Positions 46,074 through 57,349 of a DNA stretch of 64,000 bases are shown piece by piece; positions within the stretch are counted from its first letter, which is position 1, and each line of letters starts with the position of its first letter. Both the position numbers and the translations under genes were made by a program. The notes below the pieces were generated by a model. That model ran no database searches, was not told the DNA's origin, and saw nothing but the letters and a program-made list of their open reading frames with translations. The DNA is from Cheiracanthium punctorium (taxonomy: Eukaryota > Arthropoda > Arachnida > Araneae > Cheiracanthiidae). The stretch is from contig JAWZYV010012397.1 of assembly GCA_038373885.1 (NCBI GenBank), positions 1-64,000 on the forward strand, in the 5' to 3' direction.

Positions 46074-47940
46074 TACTTTACTCATTTGGAAATATTTTGG
46101 TTAACAGGAATAATATTACACTTTTAAGAGTTGAACATATTCACACCACTACACATAGAATGAATTGTCTCACTATTTCACTCCTTAGAACTGACTATTG
46201 TTTTGAGTCTTGTAAACTTTAGATTAGTGCAATTTTTTTTTAATGTTCGTTATTGAGCGCTGGAAAACTAAAGCAATGTGCTTAAAAATAAAAGAAGCAT
46301 TTAGTCATATTAATTTTCTACCAAGATTTGAAGTCATCGAATTTAGTGATAACGTTTAATACTGTAAGCAACATAATGTTAAATTTACAATTCACGAATT
46401 TTAAAGTGGCATCGAAATACTTTGTTTTTGCTTGTTCTTGAACTTAAAATAGATTTTGTCAAATAAGATCTATCAGCAAAGAAGTAAAAAGAAACTCTAT
46501 GTTTATAACGCTGTTTATTTCCTCACGTTTCTTAAAATACGGTGAAGTGCAGTAAAACGGAAAATTTATTTATACTAAAATGTTTATTTATTCCCGACAA
46601 ATAAAGAAAAAGAAAAATATTTTTTCGAAGTATTTCTTTATAAAAGAAAAATCTCTGATCAATACTTTCCCTTCCTAAGATGAGTTGTTTAAAATGCTTT
46701 GTTTGAGCTAAAAGAAATGGAAGTAGTATTCATTCTTAGGTCATAAAAAGAAAATTTATTACGAAACTGGATGTTGCAGTAATTCGAAATTTTTGAGCAT
46801 GTCAAAGAAATCAGTTTGCTCAGATTGCTTTTTTATGTGTATTTGCTTTCGAAAGGAAATAACTTTGAAATCACAATTAGGACAATGTATATATAACTCA
46901 ACTGCTGGCTTCTAGTACAGCTTGCAGAGTGGAAAACTAAGTAGCAATATATTTCCTTTCATATTCAAAAATAAAATTGAATTATTTGGTATAAAATATT
47001 TACATTGCTATCTTTACTATACAATTAATTTATATGCCAAGTATTTTATTGACGTACCCAAAATGAATTTTATTCCAGTGTTATTTATTTCAGTAGGCAT
47101 AGAAAGGAGCATCACTGAAATTCAAGTTAAAAGCTCTATGCTCTCTGTATGCATAATTCGAGTAAAATCTCATTCTACTGATAGTGGTGACCTCAGAAAT
47201 ATTTAAAGAATTTTTCAATATGTAAGGTTTTCCGAAAGTAAAGATTAATTTTCAAGAAAATGGTCACACGCCGATCAGTACTCAGGATGTTCCTCATTCA
47301 ATGCACTAATGGTTTGTCTGAATTAATTCAAAAGAATCCAGACAGCTCTTGTTGGTCGATCTTTCCCATATCTTCGATGGTAAGTCTCAAGCAACTCCTT
47401 CTGTTTTACCACCGAGATTCCAAGAAGCAAGAGCTATTATTTTTTCAAGACTGAGCATCTCTTCAAATATTAGCAAAAAGAATTAATTAGTGTTTTTATG
47501 GAAATGAATCGTTGGATTTTTAACTCACACATAGACTGTCTGAGAAGTAAAACCATAGGATTAACAAAACTTGAGATTTATAACGCTAAAAAGGTTCAGA
47601 CCCAAAATGTGCAACAAGTTTTATGAACGTCTGTTAGCGTCCAGAGAAAGCTCAGTGGTGTTCTCTAAAAATTAATAGACGTCCGAAGGACTTGGTTGGG
47701 CTGCATGGGTATATACAAATAAGTAAATTAAGTTCAACTGAACAAAGAACATGCACATCATTTTGCACGTATAACGCAAACATTCACTCTGATTTTATGC
47801 TGTTCAATAATTTTGAAAATGTTGCAAATACACAGATAAATTAAATATGAAATAATTATTTTTGTTTTGATATGTATCGTATTTAATAACATTTAAATGC
47901 TTATAAACCTAAAAATAGTATCCTTAACTTAAACAAGTTT
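46074..47940. other. AT-rich region, no gene recognised
   Basis: ORFs at 46922-47206 and 47260-47454 (plus) show no recognised motif and look like AT-rich noise. No repeats of note. Confidence 0.5.
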
Positions 47941-48199
47941 TCGATTCGGTTTTTTGGTTGAATGGGGTTTAATGGCAAGAGGTCCGCAATAGGACATAAA
48001 GCGCGAAGCACAAGATGATAGTTAAACGAGAGCAGAAAGAACCTCGTAACCCTAAGTGGTCAGTACATATTTAAAGGGGAAAATGGAATTGTAAAATCAG
48101 CAAGGAAAGCTGAGTTGTGCATTAATCAAGTATAGTGTAAAAAGTCAGAGATAGGTGTGAGGGGTTTCACCCCCACCAAATCATCGAGATTAGGTAAGC

Positions 48200-49400
48200 A
48201 TGTGCCAAAAAAAAACTATTATACTGCGATTGAGACATTGGTCAGGATGTCAGGATATGCGGCACTGACTGTGGAGACTGACTGTGCTCACAAACATGAC
48301 CGTCCTCACACCTTAACAAATGCTTATGTGTCAAAAAGCAGTGTCCAATTCTCAAACGTGTGAGTATAACATCAATACGACGCAGTGGAGCAGAAGGCGA
48401 AGAGCGAATGAATGGTTCTGTCGTCTATCGTAGCTTATCAACATCTTGCACTTTCGAGTCAACCTATTACTCGTGTCATTCTAACTTTCGGACATCAAGC
48501 TTTAAATCAGACATAGTGACAGACTGATTAAGATTAAGCACAGAACTTTTAGCCACAGTATTAGTGAGCTCATTACCCTGTATACCAACATGACCAGGCA
48601 CTCAACAGAATAAGACGCTGAAACCACGACAACAGAGGCGACGACACAGATACACCAGAGATAGTAGGAAGTGAGAGAATGGGAGGTGTATCTTTTCTCC
48701 AAGGTCACCAACATACCAATCTAATCTGTCTATATGATATAACGACCACTACCGTGATGGGGGATGAACATTACCGCGCATTGTAGACATCGACAATCAC
48801 CTCATAAAAAACAGGAAAGTAGTCGGGAAGAGTGTAGCTCATTACGTCCCTACCGCACACCTAGGCGTAGCTACTGTGGTCTTCAATTTTGAAGCTATCA
48901 GTATAAACGCCAGTATAGAGTACATATCAAGGTGCGAAGCAAAAATCTGACGTAGAACGACAGGACTCGTACTGGACGTTACAACACCTTGGAAAGGACT
49001 CAGAAAGGAAATCTTAAGCCAAGGTGCAAAAGGGAGAGGTGGTCGTGGCATAACATCTACTACACAGAGAGGTGACGAAGAGAGGAGATTCCTAGTGTTT
49101 AGTCCAAATGGCGGTATGCAAAATGGGCGATTTGCGAGGAGTCGGTCGTACTGACTGTCCAGCAGAGCAGGATAAAGTGGGTGTGCAAGATGGGAAAGGA
49201 TTCGAAAAAGCAGCTGAAGGTACAATTGCTTGCGAATAGAGTATAAAGGCGGTTTGCTACACAAGGCGTTGAAGCTTTAATTGGTGACTTTCGAAAAGCG
49301 CCAGAACATATTCGCAGGGCGAATAACGTCCAGTTTGTGCAGAACGGAAAACCGTACCGAGCCATTAACATCGCTGCCCATTAAACACGGAGCACAGTAT
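48200..49400 (-). pseudogene. LINE RT thumb, RNase H and C-terminal tail
   Basis: The open stretch 48842-49264 reads KPPLYSIRKQLYLQLLFRI, HPLYPALLDSQYDRLLANRP and VVDVMPRPPLPFAPWLKI, characteristic of the RT thumb/connection of spider Jockey elements. Further 3' on the strand VPGHVGIQGNELTNTVAKS (48563-48615) marks the RNase H domain. RIGHCFLTHKHLLRCEDG with SPQSVPHILTS (48255-48358) marks the C-terminal region. Large parts of RNase H, including the segments around the first catalytic Asp, are lost or unreadable. Confidence 0.85.
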
Positions 49401-49733
49401 ACTGATCAACACAACAGCATGTGCTTGACAGTAATTTCAATAAGTTGAGGGTATATTCAAATTTTTGCGGTAAGTACATGACGTGTGGAAGAAATGTTAG
49501 ATTCTAATCAAACATCATCTCGAAGAATCGGACACCACTAACCCCGATACTAACGGTATCTCCTAAGAATATCTATGGGCCAGGATGCAAATTTCGTAAC
49601 TTACACAAATGAATGGAAAAGGTTTTTTCCAACCAAAAACTGAAGAGCATTCTCTAAACACTAAGTCGTCATAAGAGATAACAGCCACTTGCAGTTGCCG
49701 TTCAATGTAACGCTTACGCAGGAAACCTACAAG

Positions 49734-50320
49734 TCATACAGGTGGACACGGGAGAGCGGGAGACGGTAAACAGTTTAATAGAGCATTGATGTTTAGAGAA
49801 AATGGTGTAACTCTCTGTAAGTGCACTTCCCTGCGGGACACCTTTTTCCTGAATAATAAACGTCTGAGCCAGTGGTAACAAGTCGAACATGGAATTCCTG
49901 TATTGATAGGAAGTTTAGAATGCAAATGGGCAGATGCACACGCAGGTCGTAAAGATAACGTAGAACTCCGTACTGCCAGGTACTGTCGTATTTCTTTTGA
50001 ATGTCAAAGATATTTGCTATAAGATGCTTTCTTCAGAAAGGCTTTTCGGATACTGCTTTCTTGAGAAATAAGGTATTTCATTGTGTTGCGACCACGCTGG
50101 AAACTTTTTTGATGGGGTATTATGTAGAGCTGGGATTCTAGAAAGGACGCCCATATCAAGTAATTTACTCAATCATGACGTTCATACCTGAGCAATCGCT
50201 CCAGCAATTTATTCAGGCAACTGATAAGAGCAATCGGATGGTAATTCAAAGCCTTGGTGGATTCCTTTCCGGGTTTAGGGGAGGGAATAACTATTTTTCT
50301 ACGTCAGGAAGCTGGGAAAT
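49734..50320 (-). pseudogene. LINE reverse transcriptase, palm
   Basis: After a frame change the strand reads segments like IPSPKPGKESTKALNYHPIALISCLNK (about 50210-50290), then IFDIQKKYDSTWQYGVLRYL near 50000, which is motif A with its catalytic Asp. It continues with the QGS-type box (cctgcggga on the plus strand, about 49831) and SLNINALLNCLPSP near 49780. The YxDD catalytic box expected next appears collapsed: the bases ctgtatgacttg (plus-strand complement near 49735) keep a Y and one D, consistent with loss of about six bases. The enzyme would be inactive even without its frameshifts. Confidence 0.75.
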
Positions 50321-50330
50321 TATGTTCTAC

Positions 50331-50690
50331 CTAATTTTTTTTTATATGCATTAACAAATTAAGAAGTGAATTGCGGGAGAGGCGTTGTAACATAATGTAA
50401 GAAATCGCATCGGGACCCGGGGAAGTCAACCGCATCCGGCGAAGGCAGCGGTTCAAATCAGTTTCTGTGAAGGGGCAATTATATGAGAAATTTGTTAGGA
50501 TATGAAAGCTCAAAGACTGAGCCTCGGCACAAAGCTTTTGGGCCAAGAAAGTTCCTGGATATGGCAATACGCTTGAAGCAGATCTAAAGGGCATTTCCAA
50601 TGGCATTAGACGTATCAGCGACTGTAGAGAGAGTTACATTATATTAAACGATACAATTTAAAGCCTATTCAGAGTTCAGACCCATGCAAT
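50331..50690 (-). pseudogene. LINE reverse transcriptase, N-terminal part
   Basis: Readable segments are SNAIGNAL (about 50600), FLAQKLCAEAQSLSFHI, FSYNCPFTETDLNRCLRRM and TSPGPDAISYIMLQRLS (about 50380-50430). The last is the conserved RT fingers motif (SPGPDxI...ML). The frame breaks near 50340 at a homopolymer of A on the coding strand. Confidence 0.85.
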
Positions 50691-50719
50691 ATTCTTAATT
50701 TTTGCTAGAAATGCTTAGA

Positions 50720-52570
50720 GTGTGAAAGGGGTCAGATCCGATAGATATTTTTTCCAAGACTTCCTCTTAAGTCATTTATACACAAACAGTGCACATAGGA
50801 AGTATTTCTTGTGGGTATCACTCATTAAATATTGGCATTGTCTAAAAATATTTTCTTCGTGTACCAATATTTTGACATCTAATAATGGCTCGTGATATTT
50901 CAAATGTAAGAAAAAACCTAACTCTGAGGTCTAGTGCATTTCATAGCGTTTTTCATTTGAAATTATACATTTTTAAGAATCCCTAAACACTGAATTATGT
51001 TTATTATAAAAATTGGGTACACTTTCACAATTTTTGTACACCTTTAAAATTGTTGAACGTATATTATATTTTATAACACAGGCAAAAAATATTTCATACA
51101 CCGAAATTAATAATGGAAGAAAATTTTAGCTATAATTCTCTTTCACACATTTATCGAAAATACAAACTTATCAAAACGCTCTTTTAACTTTCAATATAAG
51201 CTTTATTAAAACTATTAATACTAAACTGTCGATCCTATGTAATTTGTTTCATTTTTTTTTTTTTTGCCAGTGCTAAAAATGAAGAATAAAAAAAAAAATT
51301 GGATTTATTTAATATGAATTTAAAGTGTAATTTAAAAGTAATATTATTTTATCACGTACTAATAAACTTATTTTTATGCTCCTCTATATTTACATTTTTA
51401 TTAATACATCATACTAGTGCTTAACTTAAAAATCATAAGCATTATACATTTCTTTGGATCGCCTATAAATTTCTCCCATTGCACCAATAATTTGGAGATG
51501 GATGACTTATATAGTTTTATTTGTAAGAGTGCACTAAACCAAACTCAGAGTGAAATTTGAAACTCAAGAAATAAATCTATATTTATTTATAAAGCTATTT
51601 GTCATTGCTAAAATCGAGCTGCATGGTCCGATGAAATTCCAAACATTGAAATGTCATTCATCTTTCTGAAAGTCTCATATTGGTTGTTATAGTACTCTAG
51701 TGAAGCAAATAAAAGTATATTTAAGGAACGCTGTGGCTACACAATGAGGTATTTTTAGTAAACAGCTCAAAACAAAGAAAAGTGATTCTAACCCATTAGA
51801 AACTTGTGTCGAGTTACTTATACAAAATGTATATTACATAGGAAAATTACGTAGCACCATACACGGTAATTTCAGGTAAATAATTTTTCTCTCTTGAAAA
51901 TGTTGAGAAAAAGGTGGAAAATTTTGTCAATAAAAACATTTCAATTAATTGCATTACTTCAATCTACCACTAAGTAAGGAATAACACACATAATGATTCA
52001 CCATCTTTTTTCAATATACTTTTTATACCATCTCACGGTGGCGACCAACTCATGAGTCGTTATTGCTATGTATTCTGTTATCTGATCGTTATACGCCAAG
52101 TTCGTTTTACAACTTCTGTTTGCACATGCATGATAGAAAAATAGACTGTAGTGAGATAGAATGACTTCTGAAATTATATTTCTTACCGTTTCAACAAAAT
52201 ACTTGCAAAAATATATGCACATTCATTTACATCGGAAACTAAGCAAATTGCCATAGTTAAATATCACACAAGTAAGCGCGTATTTTACAAAAATACCCAC
52301 ACAGATTTGGAGCCACTTAAGTATTTTCACCAACGACATTAGATTACACTGGGAAAACAAAATTTTTGTTTTTCATTTATACAAGTTACTTGATCTTACT
52401 TGATTCGGGTATGCTGATTTCAAATCTGATATTAAATTTTGTTCCGAAAGCTACAGGTTTTTTTTCAAAATGCCATTTTTAGTACAGTTTAGTTCATTTT
52501 TGTATGAATGTACAATATTACAAATAATATAAGTGTTTATATTTATACATATAAAATAACTTGGATTTGC
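50720..52570. other. AT-rich region, no gene recognised
   Basis: Contains homopolymer tracts (T run 51249-51266, A run 51290-51298) and nothing else that I can name. Confidence 0.55.
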
Positions 52571-52577
52571 CAAGGCA

Positions 52578-52640
52578 TACACAGTGAGTTTTTGCCTATG
52601 CTATGCCTATGCCATAGCATATTAAAAAACTCACTGTGTA
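52578..52640. ncRNA. Candidate hairpin of pre-miRNA size (63 nt)
   Basis: Arms 52578-52593 and 52625-52640 pair over 16 bases without mismatch. A symmetric three-base internal loop separates them from a second perfect stem of nine bases (52597-52605 with 52613-52621), closed by a seven-base loop (52606-52612). The size and shape fit a microRNA precursor, but a short palindromic MITE relic is equally possible. No reading frame is involved. Either strand could be transcribed. Confidence 0.35.
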
Positions 52641-52689
52641 AAAGTACATGAATCCATATTACAAATAGAATGCAGTCATGAAAGTAGCA

Positions 52690-52965
52690 AAAACTTCCAA
52701 CGGCTTGAGTCAATGGCACCATTCAGGTAAGAATTTGCGCTTCGCTTGTGACTCTTGCGTTTGTGGAATTGACGAGGGCAATCTCATTAGATTCTCCAGC
52801 AGTAGTGTGACATCGTATGTTTGCCTCAGCGCCCTTGGTATCCCTCTTCCATCGTTTTGATATCTTGATGAAAGCACTCTCCCTGTTCGTTTTTAAAACG
52901 CCAAAATTCTCGGGAAGTCGGGCAAGGTGACTAAACAGAAGACACATCGTGCCTTTAACGAACAA
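52690..52965 (-). pseudogene. Fragment of a repetitive arthropod protein family
   Basis: On the minus strand one frame reads FVKGTMCLLFSHLARLPENFG (52905-52965). After a one-base shift the next frame reads ECFHQDIKTMEEGYQGR and HTMSHYCWRI (about 52800-52880), then HKRKSHKR near 52735. This order (SHL-x-PENFG, then RFHQDI-x-xMExRYQGR, then a D/HYCW motif and a basic HKRKS end) is one I know from multi-copy, uncharacterised proteins in arthropod genomes, probably of transposon origin. I cannot name the family. A frameshift and stops (around the YCW motif) make it a pseudogene. Confidence 0.65.
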
Positions 52966-52969
52966 GTGT

Positions 52970-55530
52970 ATAACAGTCACATGTATAACAAAATTAATAA
53001 GAGCTATTCAAAAATCTACTTTTACTTGAAGAACCCATCGAACTGATGTGAAGATCTGCTAGACGCATTTGTTTGCTCCTTTAAAAATAACACTTAAGAG
53101 AAAAAAACGCATGACCTCACCTTCTCGAATCACAAACTAAAAAGTATTAGCGCTTCTTCTTGATGGTACTCCGTATGTATTAGAGAAGTGGCAAAATTTA
53201 GTAGTCACCCAAACAAATATTCAAAACTTTTGATGCGGACTATATGATTAAATTATTAAATTGCATTAAAACTCTAGATTGTACAGAAAAACCGATTGCA
53301 GATTTGAAATCAGCGATGCAAAAGTATCTGTTGCGAAAGTAAAACGTGTTAAAATATCTCATGCTAAGAAAACGAACGAAATTTTTTCCCAGTTTTATGT
53401 TAGTACATACTACATATTCTGTGGCAAAAATACCAAGTTGTTTGTGGGGTTTTTTTTGTTGTTGTTGAAATCGATCCGAATTTACATCTTAATGCTAAAT
53501 GAAGGCTGCTTCATCTCTTGAGTAACACAAAAACTAACGATTGGAGATACACGCTTTTAGTACCAAGTGAAAGAGATTTCTTTTTTATGCAAGATAGAAC
53601 ATGTAACTCTGAACTCCAGCAAGATGGAGCTACCTCCTGTTTCTAGAAAACCCTTCAATTCTAAAATAACGGAAACGTGCTTTGACAATACTATTTTTTA
53701 CTCACTAATTTCTTGTAATTACTGAAAAAGAAACAGCATTGTCAAAAATAACTTGTCTTTTTTGAAAGAATTATAATTTACGTGCCTCACATTACAACTC
53801 ATTAAAAAAAACAAGTTTTGATTCATAAAACAGCAAATTATTCTCTTATTTTCAAGTTCGAAATCTGGTAAAAAAATAGATTTGAAATAAAAAAGAAGGG
53901 GATTGATTTCTCTCATGTGACCCGGTTGAGTTTTAGTATAATCCCTGTACAAAACTTATACTTCCATGCACTAGCAAATGCGATAAATATACGACTTTTT
54001 TTCTATCATTGAAGTAAAAGATGTTCAATAAATATTAATAAAAACCGAAACCTTTAACTAAAGCAAAATCTGAATTGAGAACGCTGAATATGATTCATGA
54101 AAATGTATAAAGGAGATAATTTGTTTCGTTCTCCAATCACTGTGTGTCATGTCTTACTCAACCTGAAACCGTTATAGATACAGTGATCGAAACAAGGACA
54201 CAAGTTGATACATATTATCCAGAATAAAGTATTGATATCAATTTCACTTTCGTTTCTTCGATAGTTTTTTCTTCAGCATAATTTGTATTTACAAAGTTAG
54301 GACTTTTCTAATTTTCACTACGAATGTTAATAGAGCAACTTGTGTAATTTATATGCAAATTTTCCTTTCAGAGAATGTTCTATATAATTTTTTCATACAC
54401 AATCGAGATTGTAATTGGAAGACAAAGTTTATAGTCTAGAGATGTCCTAGTAAGTGAGAAGTGCTGCCAGATATCCTCTAAAACTTTTGAGGGACATTCG
54501 TTTAGTTATAGAAGTTTAGAAAATCAGAATACTGCTTTACATAATTTGAATTTGTACAAATTTTTCTTTTGAAATTCTTATTTCCGTAGTTATACTCATA
54601 TTAAGGAGTAAGTAATTTAAGTTTTTCTTCCAGGCAGCCAGTATTTAGATTTAATAATGAAGGTATAACATACATTTCTTAAGATTTACTCTTTTATTAA
54701 ATTAACTAATAAATGATACATTATTTAAATAAATAAAGCATGGGAGTGTACATGTGAGTAAATCTTTGTTTGACTGAGTCATCAAACTATGAAATTACAA
54801 AATGTACAGTTGCACATTCAAGCATATGACATCACATGGATATTTTAGCTAACACATTACGATTCGACAACGTTTAATACATATCACATGTATCACCGAC
54901 TTTTGAACTGAAAATAGCGACAAATATACATAAATTAACATATGTTTAATGTACTATATCTTTAAAAAAAATTTCATATCTACTTCTGTTTGAGCAATTA
55001 CTATTTTTAACTTCAGGCAAATGATCATAATTACCGATTCTACGGTCGATTTAGCTAGCTATGTTATTTCGGAGTCACGGAGTCTATGTTATTTTGGAGT
55101 TGTTTCCTCAACCTAAACGTGGGCAAATGAATGACATTCAAGCATTGTTCTTGACTCAAACTATGGTTTGAAAAAGAGGAGTTTTAACCAACTTAGAAAC
55201 TGGTTAGCAAAAAATAGATTCCAAGCATCAATCGAAAAAAAAATAGTCAGAGTGCATTCAGTATTTTTAAATACTTTTAAGATTTATTACTTGGTAATAG
55301 TATTTAAAACTTTACTCACGCAGCACTATAAAAAGGATTTATGTACTTATATCTTATAATGACATAATAGGACCAAATTCAGTCAACGTACCTATTACGA
55401 AATTTCCTATGAAAATAAATAGTAAAAATTTTTGAAAATGCATGCATTATTTGATTTTCATTTGTCTTTGCAATACATAAAATGTATTTAGAGCACGAAA
55501 CATGTAAGCTTGAAATATTGTCAGAAAAGC
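52970..55530. other. AT-rich region, no gene recognised
   Basis: No element ends or domains were seen. The short ORFs at 53279-53521 and 53719-53952 are unrecognised and low-complexity. Confidence 0.5.
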
Positions 55531-55534
55531 AAAG

Positions 55535-55564
<30 letters not shown>
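55535..55564. repeat. Poly-A tract (about 30 A)
   Basis: An almost pure A run follows agcaaag. It could be the tail of an old retroposon inserted on the plus strand, but no body or target duplication could be recognised upstream. Confidence 0.9.
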
Positions 55565-55565
<1 letters not shown>

Positions 55566-56388
55566 ATCTTAACAAATGTAGACATTTTCGCACGACTGGG
55601 TGAAATTCCCCACTTTTGAACAATTATGTATTAATGCATTATAAATTGAAAATTTTTTGACGTGTAAACATGCTCTCCAGAAATTAGCGTTTTCAATCCA
55701 ATCACTTTCGCTTCTATCAGCATTATCAATATTAACTTCACATTTCATTTTAAATCGTTTTATGTTATGACTAATAACCTCTTAATTAAATATTTGGCAA
55801 GTAGCTAAGTCTTAATGATCTCTTGAAGTTTAGACTTCTGAATCTATTGAAAATTTAATGAAATATTCGATACTGTACATTTTTCACTCTTATGTAGAAT
55901 ACTTTAAACGTTCGCATAATTAAATATATCTGAAATTCTCTCAGAGCTCAAATTTAAGCTTCATTAAATTCGACTTCTAATAACGATTTTAACCCCTTAA
56001 AATTCTCTGAAGCTTCGTATCTGAGCATTTTATGTTTATGGAAAACCTTCAATATCATACATAATATTTTGCAACAGTACTAACACATAAAAAGAATACA
56101 TATTCTTATAAGTTCATTTTATTGCTCCACTGTTGTTCAAAATTAAAAGAATATCTATATTTTGTAGAATTTCACTAAAAGAACGAAACGAAATGCAAAG
56201 ATATCGTTTTGAAATAAAGATGCAAGTCTTGTGTGTCGAATGCGTATGTTAATGTGTATCTAGGTAGAGCTAGTGGATGAAAAGGCTCTACAAGCGCGCG
56301 TGGTAAAATCTGCATCTAGTTTACTCGCACATCTTGCCGAATTTCTTTGGTGTTTTTTTCCCAGCAGTTAAATTCAGCCAAGATCAAA

Positions 56389-57345
56389 ATGAGTAAACAC
56401 CAACATTTAGATGATGAAATGAGATGGCGAATTGTGAGGAGGCTAGAAGCAGGCTAGTCCCAGATTTGTGAGGACACTAAAACAATGTTTATGGCCAGAG
56501 TTGGGATCAACCTATGGAAATAGTTTCAGAATACTGGCTCCATTGAGAGAAAGCCTGGACAAGGTTGTACAAGAGTCACGACGGCCAAAAAAGATCGTTA
56601 TTTGTCAATTATAACGAGGCGTAACAGGTTTTGTATAGCTTCTTCACTTCCTGTTAACTCATAAGCGTTAACAGGAAGTCGAGTTTCAAGGGTTTCTACT
56701 CACAGAAGGTTTCATGACAGAAATACTGTTTGAAATAAGACCTGCCTTTTAAGTTTCGCTCACTTCTATGAACAGGACAGTCCGTTTAACATGGTTAAGA
56801 GATCACAGTGGTTGTATTATGGATCAATGGACGACCGATTTATTTTCTGATTAATCCCGGTTTAGCCAAATCCCTCATTCTCCACGTATTGTCGTACGGA
56901 GAGAAACAGACATCCACTGTCTGCTCTCCAATGTCCAAGAAATCGACCATTAATCGACTAGGAGCACATATTTGATGTTCTGGCCAGAAAATTTTTTGGA
57001 AGTCCGCACACCCCTCCATGTCTTCGGCTTTGTGACTAGTATGAGGGACACAGATGAGATCCTTGAGTCCTATATTAGAATTTCAGGTGTGCATTTGGTC
57101 CTGATTTCATTTTAATGGACGACAAGGATCGTTCAGAAAGAAATCACTTGGCCGACGATATTATGGAAAATGAAAGCAATCGTAATTTGTATTGCTCAGC
57201 CAGGTCTCAGAGTATGCTTGAGAGGCTCTGGGGAGGGCAACTCATAAACCCCTTCAAAGTTCAAATCCGGTTCTGAAAATTGTGTTGCTCAACGAGTGGA
57301 ACCGATTGATGTAGAAAATCATAAACTCTCTTATTTCCGGCATAA
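56389..57345 (+). pseudogene. Second, older Tc1-lineage transposase relic
   Basis: From ATG 56389 the frame reads MSKHQHLDDEMRWRIVRRLE, then TAG in place of Gln (56455-56457). TGSIERKPGQGCTRVTTAKKDRY follows (about 56533-56602), the N-terminal helix-turn-helix and GRPR-like linker of a Tc1-type transposase. SRVSRVSTHRRFHDR follows near 56690. The catalytic half is recognisable as MDQWTTDLFS (about 56820), RDTDEILESYIRI (57045-57085), FILMDDKDRSERNHLADDIM (57105-57168) and later fragments near 57200-57300 with several frame changes. It is a different subfamily from the pair at 1076 and 5467. A 12 bp-arm inverted repeat (56647-56678) lies within the coding region. No terminal repeats were found. 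Confidence 0.82.
56647..56678. repeat. Inverted repeat inside Tc1 relic (12 bp arms)
   Basis: cttcctgttaac (56647-56658) pairs exactly with gttaacaggaag (56667-56678) around an eight-base loop. It falls within the segment coding for the second DNA-binding helix region and contributes a stop codon. Confidence 0.9.
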
Positions 57346-57349
57346 AATC

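Larger units (their letters stand above)
47945..50700 (-). mobile_element. Jockey-type non-LTR retrotransposon, 5'-truncated
   Basis: The minus strand holds the reverse transcriptase and RNase H part of a Jockey-clade LINE; the endonuclease ORF upstream is missing, as is usual after incomplete reverse transcription. The 3' end reads gccattaaaccccattcaa followed by an A/C-rich tail at about 47945-47965, matching typical Jockey ends in spiders. Order from 5' to 3': RT start at about 50690, fingers at 50331-50606, motif A near 50000, the PQGS-type box near 49835, thumb at 49100-49400, RNase H at 48290-48830, and C-terminal Cys/His-like tail at about 48200-48360. Many frameshifts and stops make it a fossil. 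Confidence 0.88.
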
